Shown: positions 16,864 through 25,267, counted from the first letter of the stretch. The stretch is DNA of 64,000 bases from Bacteroidales bacterium UBA6828 (GCA_002452095.1 DKEG01000060.1:11086-75085), one strand, 5' to 3'. Numbers and translations: made by a program. Notes: generated from the sequence alone by a model not told the origin.

Positions 16864-18060
16864 ATGTCAATACGTGAATCATATAATGAGATTACCTGGA
16901 AGGTTTATCGGATGATTCATAAACGTGCCTTTGGGATAGTATCGGTTTTACTCATTGTCGCTGTATGTGCTGTCGTCGCCTTGGTTATCAAAGCAGACGA
17001 CATCGCATACAGCCGTATGATGAAAGCCCCCAATATCGAAAAGTGTGTAAAATATCTTGATAGATATCCAAAGAGTGAACATTCTATGGATGTAGAGAGT
17101 TTACTTGTCAAACTGAAAATTGAGAAGGAAAAGAAAGATTATGATAGTGTCTGTCGGAATACTACGATAGAAAGTTGTAGATATTTCCTTTCTGAATATC
17201 CCAATAGCAATAATTATACAGAGATAGAGGAGAAACTCATTGAACTCGAATATAACAACGCCATTCAATCAAATGACGTTGCCACATTGCGCACTTTTAT
17301 TGAGGAATATCCTCAATCTTTCCACGTTCAAAGCATTAATGAAAAAATCAAATCGTTAGAGGATGCTTTCTATAAGGCGAATATCAACATACCGATTGCT
17401 AAAATTGACAGAAGTAAGGTTAATGAATACCTGAATACATTCCCTGATGGTCGCTATGTTTCCAAAGCAAGGGCTAAATTGCACGCTTTAGACGATGAAG
17501 ATGCATATCTGCAAGCATCTTCAACCAACACCAAGTCTGCATGGCAGTATTATCTTTCAATTTACCCCAAAGGTCTGCATGCCCGTCAAGCCCGTTCTCG
17601 CATACAGGAATTTGAAGAGATTGAGCATTATCAGAACTATTCGTTGCCTAACGATTCACAGCCATACGCCAAGTACTACGGACGCAACTATAGTCATTCT
17701 TATAGTCGTGCGCAAGTGCAAGTTAGGGCATCTGCATATTCGGACGTAGTGGTTATCGTACGCTACAATGATAAAAATGGTAAAGTGGCCGGTCACTCGT
17801 ATATTCAAAAGGGTTGTAGTTCCACAATCTATCTACCACCAGAGCATTACTATCAGGTATTTTTCTACTTTGGAAGAGGTTGGTATCCTAAGAAATCAAT
17901 GAGTAATGGTGTAAAGGGTGGATTCTTAAATTCAGAGCAATTCTCCAAAGATGGTTCTTCAATGTACTTGGGCTATGGTGAAGGTGTTTCATACACGTTG
18001 ACTCAGCAGGTGAACGGAAACTTCTCGACATCTGGTAGTAGCGAAAACGAAATGTTCTAA
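16864..18060 (+). CDS. Membrane protein with TPR-like repeats and a C-terminal beta domain
   Basis: This 398-residue protein has a short cytoplasmic start, one membrane helix at about residues 20-42 (FGIVSVLLIVAVCAVVALVI) and then repeats of about 30-35 residues with the pattern YLxxYPxSxxxxxxxxxL, seen as YLDRYPKSEHS, FLSEYPNSNNY, FIEEYPQSFHV, YLNTFPDGRYV and YLSIYPKGLHA. The same repeat type is in the first gene of the operon, so the two may share a partner. The C-terminal ~100 residues form a beta-rich domain (VVVIVRYNDKNGKV, FFYFGRGWYP, GGFLNSEQFSKD) also known to me from Bacteroidota proteins of unknown function. It starts 12 bases after the Hsp70 gene. Confidence 0.75.
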   Translation: MSIRESYNEITWKVYRMIHKRAFGIVSVLLIVAVCAVVALVIKADDIAYSRMMKAPNIEKCVKYLDRYPKSEHSMDVESLLVKLKIEKEKKDYDSVCRNTTIESCRYFLSEYPNSNNYTEIEEKLIELEYNNAIQSNDVATLRTFIEEYPQSFHVQSINEKIKSLEDAFYKANINIPIAKIDRSKVNEYLNTFPDGRYVSKARAKLHALDDEDAYLQASSTNTKSAWQYYLSIYPKGLHARQARSRIQEFEEIEHYQNYSLPNDSQPYAKYYGRNYSHSYSRAQVQVRASAYSDVVVIVRYNDKNGKVAGHSYIQKGCSSTIYLPPEHYYQVFFYFGRGWYPKKSMSNGVKGGFLNSEQFSKDGSSMYLGYGEGVSYTLTQQVNGNFSTSGSSENEMF

Positions 18061-18070
18061 CGTTGATATT

Positions 18071-19834
18071 ATGGTTTTCTCTCAAAAACAGAAAATAGGG
18101 AAATACACGGTAGCCTTTCCAATCAAGGAGGGCAGTTATGCTGAAACTTATCGTGTAAAAGATGAGGCAGGAAAGAACTGCTTCCTTAAACTCTTCAATT
18201 ATGCCAAGTTAGATAGAAAGCAATTTGACGCTAAAGGCAATGTGATTGAGTTAGAGATTTCAAAACTTCTTCATCATCCAAATCTAACTGCATATAAGGA
18301 TAGCGGAGAACTTTTGGTAGGCAGTCAAAAGATGGCTTATATTGTTTATGAGTTTATTCCCGGTGAGACCGTCGCAGAGAAAACAATACGCGAACAATGT
18401 TGTAGTGTTGCTGACGCGAAAGAGATAGTAATAGGTGTCCTATTAGGAGTGAAATATCTTCATAATCTGGATACTCCAATCATTCATAATGAGTTGACTA
18501 CTCAAAATGTAATGTTGGATATGTCGAAGTCGGGTCTATTCCCTAAAATTATTGATTTTGGCTATGCTCGATTCGTCAATCAATCAAAGTCCTCCTTCCA
18601 GAAAGATGGTTTGAACCCATTCTATATGGCTCCTGAGGCATATAATGGTATTTTTACGCCCCAGTCTGATATCTTTTCGGTAGGTACAATGTTGTACCAT
18701 TTGTTGTTCGGCTTGCCACCACACTATATTGATTTGTCGAAATACGAAGGTGCGGAGTCTGCAGAGGACGCACTAACGTCTGAACGTATGAAGCCATTGA
18801 GAATACCAAATATGGATTTGTTTGAATTGGACGACCAACTCATCAATACTATGGAGAAGGCAATGGCTCCAAATATAGACGACCGATTTAAGTGTGCAGA
18901 TGAGTTTATCGCAGCCTTGAAAGGAGAATTGAGAGTAGATAAAGTGGAACATACAAAGCATCAAGAAATCGCCAAGGAGAAGAAAACTAAGAATATCCGT
19001 AAAGGAAATGGTTTCGCTGATGTTGCGGGTATGAAAGAACTGAAAGAACAATTACAATCAGATGTAATTGATCTTTTGAACGACCCTGATCAGGCGAAGG
19101 CATTAGGATTATCTCTTCCGAATGGATTGCTGTTTTATGGTCCTCCCGGTTGTGGTAAAACATTCTTTGCAGAGAAATTCGCTGAAGAGATGGGATGTAA
19201 TTATCAATATGTTAAATGTTCCGATGTCGCCTCTCCATTTATCCACGGAGGACAGGGTAAGATAGCAAACATCTTTGACGAGGCACGCAAAAACGCCCCT
19301 ACTATCCTATTTTTTGATGAGATTGAGGCTATGGTCAAGGATCGTTCCAAGCATAACAATGTTAGTGAAGCAGGAGAGGTTAACGAGTTTCTTGCACAAC
19401 TGAATAATTGTGGTGAAGATGGTGTTATCGTTATTGGTGCCACAAATAAGCCTTCGGAAATAGACGAGGCGGCTCTTCGCGCAGGGCGCTTGGAGTTAAA
19501 ATACTACATTCCCCAACCTGACCGTAAAACTCGGGCTAGTATCTTTGAAATCAATTTGAGCAAACGCTCTGTTGATTTCGGTATTGATTATGAGAAACTG
19601 GCTGATGAAACGGAAAATTATGTTTCTGCAGATATCAAGTTAATTGTTGATCAAGCCGCGCGTCTTGTCTTCCGCAGAAAACAGAAACGTATTACAATGG
19701 CTGTTTTGGAAGAGGCTATTGCCAACTCTAAGCCAAGTCTCACGGTGGAGATGCTAAAGAAACACGAAACTATTCGTGATCACTTTGAAGGAATAAAGAA
19801 AGTCGAAGAACGTCGACATATTGGTTTTAATTAA
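18071..19834 (+). CDS. Protein kinase-like domain fused to an AAA+ ATPase
   Basis: Two domains are joined in 587 residues. Residues 8-290 follow the serine/threonine kinase plan: a glycine loop (KEGSYAETY), the lysine in CFLKLF, the helix-C Glu in ELEISKLLHHPNL, DFG (IIDFGYARF) and APE (MAPEAY). The catalytic loop, however, reads HNELTTQN (H137 onward) instead of HRDLKxxN, so the catalytic Asp is Glu; activity may be lost or weak. Residues 310-560 are an AAA+ module of the FtsH/Cdc48 type: GPPGCGKT near 357, ILFFDEIEA near 415, and ATNKPSEIDEAALRAGR with the second-region Arg. No signal peptide or membrane segment is seen. It sits 10 bases after the membrane repeat protein. Confidence 0.93.
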   Translation: MVFSQKQKIGKYTVAFPIKEGSYAETYRVKDEAGKNCFLKLFNYAKLDRKQFDAKGNVIELEISKLLHHPNLTAYKDSGELLVGSQKMAYIVYEFIPGETVAEKTIREQCCSVADAKEIVIGVLLGVKYLHNLDTPIIHNELTTQNVMLDMSKSGLFPKIIDFGYARFVNQSKSSFQKDGLNPFYMAPEAYNGIFTPQSDIFSVGTMLYHLLFGLPPHYIDLSKYEGAESAEDALTSERMKPLRIPNMDLFELDDQLINTMEKAMAPNIDDRFKCADEFIAALKGELRVDKVEHTKHQEIAKEKKTKNIRKGNGFADVAGMKELKEQLQSDVIDLLNDPDQAKALGLSLPNGLLFYGPPGCGKTFFAEKFAEEMGCNYQYVKCSDVASPFIHGGQGKIANIFDEARKNAPTILFFDEIEAMVKDRSKHNNVSEAGEVNEFLAQLNNCGEDGVIVIGATNKPSEIDEAALRAGRLELKYYIPQPDRKTRASIFEINLSKRSVDFGIDYEKLADETENYVSADIKLIVDQAARLVFRRKQKRITMAVLEEAIANSKPSLTVEMLKKHETIRDHFEGIKKVEERRHIGFN

Positions 19835-19846
19835 ATACAAACGATT

Positions 19847-20311
19847 ATGGAAAATAAGGAATTGTTGCTAAAGACGGCATTCTGTTGCATGGCATGTGAT
19901 GGAGAAATAGCCCAAGATGAAATCTCTATTGTAAAGAAAATGGTGGCTGAACTTCAGTTGTTCTGTGGTCTTAATGTGGAAGAGAAACTGAACGAATTTG
20001 TTTCTCAAATCAATCAGTTTGGTGTTACATTCTTGTCTGACTACATTAAAGAGTTAGAGGAAACAGAGTTAACAGAAGATGACAAACTATCCATAGTTAA
20101 TGTGGCTATTGCGACTATCGAAGCAGATAATAATATAGAATACTCTGAAATTAAATTCTTCAAGAAGATTCGAGAGAAACTGTCTGTATCAGATGGAAAA
20201 ATTGAGAAACAATATCCGAATAGAACGGATTTAGATATATACCTTCTCCCTGATATAAAGGATAATGATTCCTTTGATTTTCATGTATCATTTGCTCAAA
20301 TAACTTTGTAG
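19847..20311 (+). CDS. TerB-like protein
   Basis: The 154-residue protein is largely helical and shows two acidic TerB-type repeats: ACDGEIAQDEISIVKKMV near residues 17-34 and EADNNIEYSEIKFFKKI near 88-104, each with the Asp/Glu pattern (DGEI, DNNI followed by SE) that binds metal in TerB. TerB domains are known from tellurite-resistance and from systems that join membranes to ATPases or nucleases. Here it lies 12 bases after the kinase-AAA gene. The last 30 residues are not helical and differ from stand-alone TerB. Role in the operon is inferred only. Confidence 0.8.
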   Translation: MENKELLLKTAFCCMACDGEIAQDEISIVKKMVAELQLFCGLNVEEKLNEFVSQINQFGVTFLSDYIKELEETELTEDDKLSIVNVAIATIEADNNIEYSEIKFFKKIREKLSVSDGKIEKQYPNRTDLDIYLLPDIKDNDSFDFHVSFAQITL

Positions 20312-20314
20312 TAT

Positions 20315-21210
20315 ATGAACTACGCAGAAAAATTAGGTACTGAGGAATGTTTCTTCAAAGTTCTTCCACAAAATATAGGAGAGATTCAGTATTGTCGGTC
20401 TACAAATCCAAAAGCAGAAAAAGACTCTCCCAAGGTAAGGCGCAAGCAATATCTGATGGCTATTGGCATACCTGTTTTAATTGCAGGTGGTCTCGCCGCA
20501 ATTTTTAATAACTCACCGGTATTCATTGGAATAGAGTGTTTGGCTGCGCTGATTATAATAATCAAGATAGTATCAAAAATCAATTCGTTCAAAGGGGAAG
20601 ATTTTTTTGTTGGTACTGAAGGATACGCAAGAATGTCGTTCGATGGTGACCGAGAAGATGCTAAAATAATTGAAGAAGTTTTGAAAAGTTCTCGGATTTT
20701 GTTTCTAAAGAGGTCGACCACTATCAAAACCGTCAGTATCAAAGTACCGAGTTTGAAAAATATTTCTATGATGCCGTTAACTCAGATGGAAAACGTCAAG
20801 TTCTTGCTGGTTGGGAAGGCTCTTTGGATAAGGCAAAAGAAGAGTACAAGTTTATGAAAGACGTAGAGTCTGCTTGGAGTTCTTATTATTTCGAGAAAGT
20901 CAAGGAGCAATTTGTAACAACTCATAAAATCGCATTTAATATGTATACGGATAGTGGCTTTATCAATGAATATTTAGTGTTTGATGGAGAAACCTTAAAA
21001 GTCGGAGACCGAGTGTACGATAAGTCAACCCTCAAAGATGTTAGGATTGGAAACGGTGTTCTGATTATAGAGCATGTCAATCACTCCACAAAATTGTTTG
21101 GCTTAATCAAAAAAGGCAATCAGGAGGAAATTCCATTCTCAATGATCGCGAATAGTAAAGTGTTTATGCTTTTCTTTGAGGATTTCGTCGCAAGAATACA
21201 AAATAATTAA
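20315..21210 (+). pseudogene. Two-helix membrane protein split by a frameshift
   Basis: Two overlapping reading frames belong to one gene. The first (20315-20857) gives a protein with two membrane helices (about residues 50-88, LMAIGIPVLIAGGLAAIF and FIGIECLAALIIIIKIV) that is sensible to about EDAKIIEEVL. The second frame is open from 20674, reading SFEKFSDFVSKEVDHYQ and on to the stop at 21210. The switch lies near 20672-20690, in a run with TTTT and AAAA, and a single missing base would restore one protein of about 298 residues. Either a sequencing error or a true inactivating indel explains this; no standard slippery heptamer is present. No known domain is recognised. It is 3 bases after the TerB gene. 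Confidence 0.75.
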
Positions 21211-21349
21211 CGCATCAGCAATTATTTGCCAGCGGAAGTCTGTTGGAAGCCTCGAAACCTACCTATACGCTGCCGACATAGGATTGGTTATTGCATTCAT
21301 CAGTATTTTAATGGTGGTATAATGCTGTTTTTTGGGGAGAAAAAAGTAA

Positions 21350-22342
21350 TCAGATGTAATTGACTTCGGGGGTGAGGGTGATGGAGAAGCGGGAGCGGAC
21401 GGAGGTGATGACAGAGCGGGCGAGGGCGATGATGTCATCGGGTGTGGCGGTGCCGGTGGCATTGATGATAACCAGCGGCTGACGCTCAAAGACCTGTGCG
21501 CCACCGACGGTTTTCCCCTTGCAGCCACATTGTTCGATAAGCCATGCAGCGGGGATTTTGACACCGCCATCGACTTCATAATGGGGGATAGCGGGATATT
21601 GCGATTGCAAGGCTTCGAACTGCGAGACGGGGATGACGGGGTTTTTGAAGAAACTGCCTGCGGAACCGAGTTCTTCCACCTCTGGGAGTTTCTGACGGCG
21701 GATACGGATGACGGCATCGCGCACCTCGCGCAACGACTGCGGATTGAGGGCGCGGAGGTTGCCATAGCCGAGGTGCAAGACGGGGTGTTTCTGCAAGCGA
21801 TAGACGACGCTTGTTACGACATACCGCCCACGGAGTTCGTTTTTGAAGATACTGTCGCGATAGCCGTAACGGCACTCCTCGTTGGTGAAAGTGTGCGGTT
21901 TGCCAGTAGCGATTTCGACCGTATTGACGCTGACAATGACATCTTTGGCTTCCACGCCATAGGCACCGACATTCTGCACCGCAGAGGCTCCCACCTCACC
22001 GGGAATATGGCTAAGGTTCTCCAAGCCGCCGAGCCCCATATCGACAATCTGCTCAATGAGTTCGTCCAAGACCAAGCCCGACTCGGCTTCGATGTCCACG
22101 TGGTCGGAGTCCTCGTCCAGAGCACGTGCGCGGCACATACGGGAATGAAGGAGAACGCCATCGAAATCTTTGGTAAAGAGCAGATTGGAGCCTGCACCGA
22201 TAGCCATCATAGGTTGCCCCGCATAGCGATGGAGCAGGTCTTGGAGTTCGGCAACGGATGTATATTCCGCCCACACACGCGTGCGCACGTTCATTTTGAA
22301 GGTGTTGCGCCCGAGGAGGGAGATGTTTTCTTGGACAGTCAT
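21350..22342 (-). CDS. murB: UDP-N-acetylenolpyruvoylglucosamine reductase
   Basis: MurB reduces the enolpyruvyl group made by MurA to lactate, using NADPH and FAD, giving UDP-MurNAc in the cytoplasm. The 330 residues contain the FAD-binding segment GAGSNLLFTKDFDG, the substrate Tyr/Arg region YGYRDSIFKNEL, and SAGSFFKNP holding the proton-donating Ser. The C-terminus ends LTPEVNYI, as in the E. coli-like type I enzymes. It lies 68 bases after nadE on the same strand with no separate promoter seen, so they may share a message. It converges on the Hsp70 operon, with 139 bases between the two stops and no clear terminator. Confidence 0.96.
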   Translation of the reverse strand: MTVQENISLLGRNTFKMNVRTRVWAEYTSVAELQDLLHRYAGQPMMAIGAGSNLLFTKDFDGVLLHSRMCRARALDEDSDHVDIEAESGLVLDELIEQIVDMGLGGLENLSHIPGEVGASAVQNVGAYGVEAKDVIVSVNTVEIATGKPHTFTNEECRYGYRDSIFKNELRGRYVVTSVVYRLQKHPVLHLGYGNLRALNPQSLREVRDAVIRIRRQKLPEVEELGSAGSFFKNPVIPVSQFEALQSQYPAIPHYEVDGGVKIPAAWLIEQCGCKGKTVGGAQVFERQPLVIINATGTATPDDIIALARSVITSVRSRFSITLTPEVNYI

Positions 22343-22410
22343 AGTAATTTTATAGGACTAATAAGACCGATGGGGCAAATAAGTCTGATAATGGATTATT
22401 TATTGGGCAT

Positions 22411-24363
22411 TTATTTGGGGCAGCAGACATCGCTGGGCATACGCCAGTCGCCGCGGGGCGAAAGGCTGACGCAGACCACCTTTGGTCCGTCGGGCATACA
22501 AGAGCGCTTGAACTGCTGCTGATAGAAACGGCGGAAGAATACGTCAAGCCAATGATTGATAGTCTCTTCGTCGTACTTGTCGGCAAATGCCTGCGAAGCC
22601 ATATAGGCGATTTTGTCTCGCGTAAAGCCGTAGCGTAGGTAATAGTAGATAAAGAAATCGTGGAGTTCGTAGGGACCGACTTTGTCTTCGGTGATCTGGG
22701 CGATATTACCATTCTCGTCCGCCGGCAGCAGTTCGGGCGAGACTGGGGTATCGATGACATCCAGCAGGACACGGCGCGTATCCTCGCCAAACATATTCTC
22801 CGCCGCATAGCGCACCATATAGCGCACGAGGGTCTTGGGGATCCCCGCATTGATGCCGTACATAGACATCTGGTCTCCCGAATAGGTAGCCCAGCCGAGT
22901 GCGAGTTCGCTCAAGTCGCCCGTACCGACCACGATACCGTTGTGCTCGTTTGCCATATCCATCAGGATAAGCGTGCGGATACGCGCTTGGGCATTCTCGT
23001 AGGTAACATCGTGGTTATTTATATCGTGTCCGATGTCCGCAAGGTGCTGTGTAGCAACATCGCGGATAGGTATTTCGTAGGTGGTAACGCCGAGTTGCTC
23101 CATCATAGCGAGGGCGTTTTGGTAGGTGCGGTCACTGGTGCCGAATCCCGGCATGGTGATACCAAGGACACGTTTGCGGTCGTAGCCGAGGTTGTCCGCC
23201 GCCAAGACACAGACAAGGAGTGCCAACGTTGAATCCAGGCCGCCCGATATACCGACGACCACCGTCTCGGAATGTGTATGCTCCCAACGGCGCATCAGTC
23301 CGCTCGTCTGAATCGAGAAGACATCCATACAATAGGTATCTTCATCGCCCTTGGCAGGCAGGAAAGGAGTCATGGAGAAAGTGCGGTGTAGCGGTTCGGT
23401 CCGGACGCTTTCCATATCGTCGGTCATCCGCTCCAAAGGCGCCACGTTGATTTTGCGATAATGCCCGTGCTTGTCTTTGGTGAAATTGGTATTGCGCTGT
23501 CGGTCGGTGCGAAGCCGCTCGATATCAATCTCCTGAATAATCATAGAGGAGGTGCGCAGGAAACGCTCTCCCTCGCTGAGCAGGTCGCCATTCTCGGCGA
23601 TGTAGGTAGAACCCGAATAGACCACATCGGTGGTACTCTCCCCTACCCCTGAAGAAGTATAGACATAGCCGCAATGGACGCGTGCCGACTGCTGGGTAAT
23701 CATCTGTCGGCGGAAAGCGTTCTTGCCCACGAGGCAGTTGCTGCTCGAGAGGTTGAATATCAGTTCCGCCCCCTGGATAGCCAACTGCGTGGACGGCGGG
23801 AGCGGGCTCCAGAGGTCTTCGCAGATTTCGATGCCGAAACTATAGTTGCGCGTGGTAAAAAGCAGGTCGGGACCAAACGGCACATCACCGCTCCAGATCT
23901 CGATAGTAGGGATACGCGGTGCGACGGTGTTCCATGAATACTCGAGTGCCAGACGCCCCGAAGTGAACCATCGTTTCTCGTAGAACTCGCCCGTATTGGG
24001 GAGGTTGATCTTCGGCACGATACCCAAGACCTCGCCGTCGGTCATCACGAAAGCGCAGTTGAAGAGGTTGTTATCCACCTGCAATGGTGCACCGATAAGG
24101 ACAATGACAGGTTTCTCGCGTGTAAAAGCGCATATATCTTCGAGTGCGTCAAGCGCATCCTGCTGCAGTTGTCGTGTAAAGAACAGGTCGGCACATGTGT
24201 AGCCGGTAAGGGTCAGTTCGGGGAAACAGATCACCTCCACGCCCTCAGAGACAGCCTCCAATATTTGCTGTTTCACCTGCTGTGCATTGTATTTACAATC
24301 CGCCACACGGATCATAGGTACGGCTGCTGCCACACGCACGAAACCGAAATTTGTATTTTGCAT
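22411..24363 (-). CDS. nadE: Glutamine-dependent NAD+ synthetase
   Basis: This cytoplasmic enzyme makes NAD+ from nicotinate adenine dinucleotide, ATP and ammonia drawn from glutamine. The N-terminal ~290 residues are a nitrilase-type glutaminase: Glu49 in CFPELTLTGY, the Lys of GEFYEKRWF, and the nucleophilic Cys in IEICEDLWSP. The C-terminal synthetase domain has the pyrophosphate loop VGISGGLDSTLAL and the GTGDLSELALGWATYSGD segment. The 650-residue length is typical for the two-domain form. A promoter with 20-base spacing precedes the gene. Confidence 0.97.
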   Translation of the reverse strand: MQNTNFGFVRVAAAVPMIRVADCKYNAQQVKQQILEAVSEGVEVICFPELTLTGYTCADLFFTRQLQQDALDALEDICAFTREKPVIVLIGAPLQVDNNLFNCAFVMTDGEVLGIVPKINLPNTGEFYEKRWFTSGRLALEYSWNTVAPRIPTIEIWSGDVPFGPDLLFTTRNYSFGIEICEDLWSPLPPSTQLAIQGAELIFNLSSSNCLVGKNAFRRQMITQQSARVHCGYVYTSSGVGESTTDVVYSGSTYIAENGDLLSEGERFLRTSSMIIQEIDIERLRTDRQRNTNFTKDKHGHYRKINVAPLERMTDDMESVRTEPLHRTFSMTPFLPAKGDEDTYCMDVFSIQTSGLMRRWEHTHSETVVVGISGGLDSTLALLVCVLAADNLGYDRKRVLGITMPGFGTSDRTYQNALAMMEQLGVTTYEIPIRDVATQHLADIGHDINNHDVTYENAQARIRTLILMDMANEHNGIVVGTGDLSELALGWATYSGDQMSMYGINAGIPKTLVRYMVRYAAENMFGEDTRRVLLDVIDTPVSPELLPADENGNIAQITEDKVGPYELHDFFIYYYLRYGFTRDKIAYMASQAFADKYDEETINHWLDVFFRRFYQQQFKRSCMPDGPKVVCVSLSPRGDWRMPSDVCCPK

Positions 24364-24392
24364 ACCGATAAGTAAGAATTAAGAGACAGGCG

Positions 24393-24423
24393 CAAAGTTA
24401 GCAATAAAATATGAATATGGCAA
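24393..24423 (-). promoter_or_regulatory. Bacteroidota-type promoter for nadE
   Basis: TAACTTTG (24393-24400, minus) with TTG (24421-24423) 20 bases upstream. The start would be about 20-25 bases before the nadE ATG. Confidence 0.8.
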
Positions 24424-24502
24424 GCAAAGGTATTTCAAATGGCATGGCAAAAGCCGTAAAAGAGAAAAAATGCAGAAAAGTACAGAAAAAACCATACCAA
24501 AA

Positions 24503-24534
24503 TTTGTGTATATCAAAAAAATGCCGTACCTTTG
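24503..24534 (+). promoter_or_regulatory. Promoter of tRNA-Glu
   Basis: TTTG (24503-24506), 20 bases, TACCTTTG (24527-24534). The 26 bases from 24523 to 24548 recur exactly, inverted, at 24866-24891 as the tRNA-Lys promoter. Confidence 0.85.
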
Positions 24535-24570
24535 CACCCGCTTTTGAGGAATAAAGCGAAATACAACCTT

Positions 24571-24646
24571 GGTGCTATCGTCTAGTGGCCTAGGACAACG
24601 GCCTCTCACGCCGTAAACCCCGGTTCGAGTCCGGGTAGCACTACCA
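24571..24646 (+). tRNA. tRNA-Glu (anticodon CTC)
   Basis: A full cloverleaf is visible: acceptor GGTGCTA with TAGCACT (one G-T pair at the end), anticodon stem ACGGC/GCCGT around the loop CTCTCAC, giving anticodon CTC, and a T arm with GGTTCGAGTCC. A CCA end is encoded (24644-24646). It reads GAG codons. Anticodon and identity are assigned by reading the fold by eye. Confidence 0.9.
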
Positions 24647-24651
24647 AGAGG

Positions 24652-24683
24652 AAAGAGAAATCGGGAACGGTTTCTCTTTTTTT
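24652..24683 (+). terminator. Intrinsic terminator of tRNA-Glu
   Basis: AAAGAGAAA (24652-24660) pairs with TTTCTCTTT (24671-24679), leading into a run of T to 24683. Confidence 0.8.
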
Positions 24684-24734
24684 GTTGTGCAACTTTGCAA
24701 GCACAATTATGTGATTTACGGAATATCCATACGA

Positions 24735-24766
24735 AAAAGAGATTGCCCATGAAGACAATCTCTTTT
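24735..24766 (-). terminator. Intrinsic terminator of tRNA-Lys
   Basis: On the minus strand AAAAGAGATTG (24756-24766) pairs with CAATCTCTTTT (24735-24745) around a ten-base loop, followed by T residues. It lies a few bases past the tRNA end. Confidence 0.75.
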
Positions 24767-24769
24767 CTG

Positions 24770-24842
24770 TGTCCCCCGAGGGACTCGAACCCTCGACCCA
24801 CTGATTAAGAGTCAGTTGCTCTACCAACTGAGCTAGGGAGAC
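24770..24842 (-). tRNA. tRNA-Lys (anticodon CTT)
   Basis: Read on the minus strand: acceptor GTCTCCC with GGGGGAC, D arm AGCTCAGTTGGTAGAGC, anticodon stem ACTGA/TCAGT around CTCTTAA, giving CTT, and T arm GGTTCGAGTCC. No CCA is encoded, unlike the neighbouring tRNA-Glu. It reads AAG codons. Confidence 0.92.
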
Positions 24843-24879
24843 ATCCGTATGAAACAATGCTTTTTCTCAAAAGCGGGTG

Positions 24880-24910
24880 CAAAGGTACGGCTAAATTTTG
24901 GATTATGCAA
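24880..24910 (-). promoter_or_regulatory. Promoter of tRNA-Lys
   Basis: TACCTTTG (24880-24887, minus) and TTG (24908-24910) are 20 bases apart. The surrounding 26 bases are identical to the tRNA-Glu promoter on the other strand. Confidence 0.85.
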
Positions 24911-25025
24911 ATTTGGCAGTCATTTTTCTATATTTTTCGTGTTTTTATATGGTTGGGCAGGATTTGGGGCAGCCGACATTAGCGGCAAGAAAAATGGAAG
25001 AAAATAAGCCTTAAGTTGCTCTTTT

Positions 25026-25046
25026 GACGACGCGAGACGCGTCGTC
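25026..25046. repeat. Dispersed GC-rich palindrome
   Basis: Nine base pairs (GACGACGCG with CGCGTCGTC) around a three-base centre. Near-identical copies lie at 62235-62253 and 62633-62653, and a decayed inverted copy near 62560-62576. Confidence 0.75.
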
Positions 25047-25145
25047 CCCACACTTTTGCGCTCCCAAATGACCGCGGACGAGGCGTCCGCGTCCCCGGCG
25101 GAAGAGTGGTGCCAACTCATGGGTAAACGCCCTACAAAAACAGTT

Positions 25146-25167
25146 CCCGTTGCCGTGTCGTTGCCGT
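25146..25167. repeat. Two 11-bp tandem units, CGTTGCCGT core
   Basis: CCCGTTGCCGT is followed directly by GTCGTTGCCGT. The same pair, preceded by the shared words GGGTAAACGCCCTA, is found at 57041-57062, so this is a mobile or conserved intergenic block upstream of plus-strand genes. Confidence 0.8.
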
Positions 25168-25236
25168 AAATTAGAGCCAACCAGTCAGAACAACACCTGT
25201 TTTTCGAGACAGCAGGGTGAATTTCAGACAGAGTTG

Positions 25237-25267
25237 TTGCATTATTGGCATTTTTTGTGTAATTTTG
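25237..25267 (+). promoter_or_regulatory. Promoter of the first surface-protein gene
   Basis: TTG (25237-25239), 20 bases, TAATTTTG (25260-25267). The ATG at 25296 follows after a leader of about 20 bases. Confidence 0.75.

Larger units (their letters stand above)
24911..25233. other. Intergenic stretch with palindromes, no gene seen
   Basis: An open frame on the minus strand (24920-25180) is driven by GC-rich palindromes and is not convincing. Two palindromes are clear: GACGACGCG/CGCGTCGTC at 25026-25046 and CGCGGAC/GTCCGCG at 25073-25091. The first type recurs at 62.2-62.7 kb. Two 11-bp units (25146-25167) share the core CGTTGCCGT with 57041-57062. Confidence 0.6.

Noticed and set aside
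20315..21210. Programmed -1 frameshift
   Set aside because: No X-XXY-YYZ slippery site in the right frame and no downstream pseudoknot seen; a simple indel explains the two frames.
11350..21210. Prophage or integrative element
   Set aside because: No integrase, capsid, terminase, portal or attachment-site repeats are visible around the block.
24379..24857. Two minus-strand frames overlapping the tRNA pair
   Set aside because: They run through both tRNA genes and their terminators.
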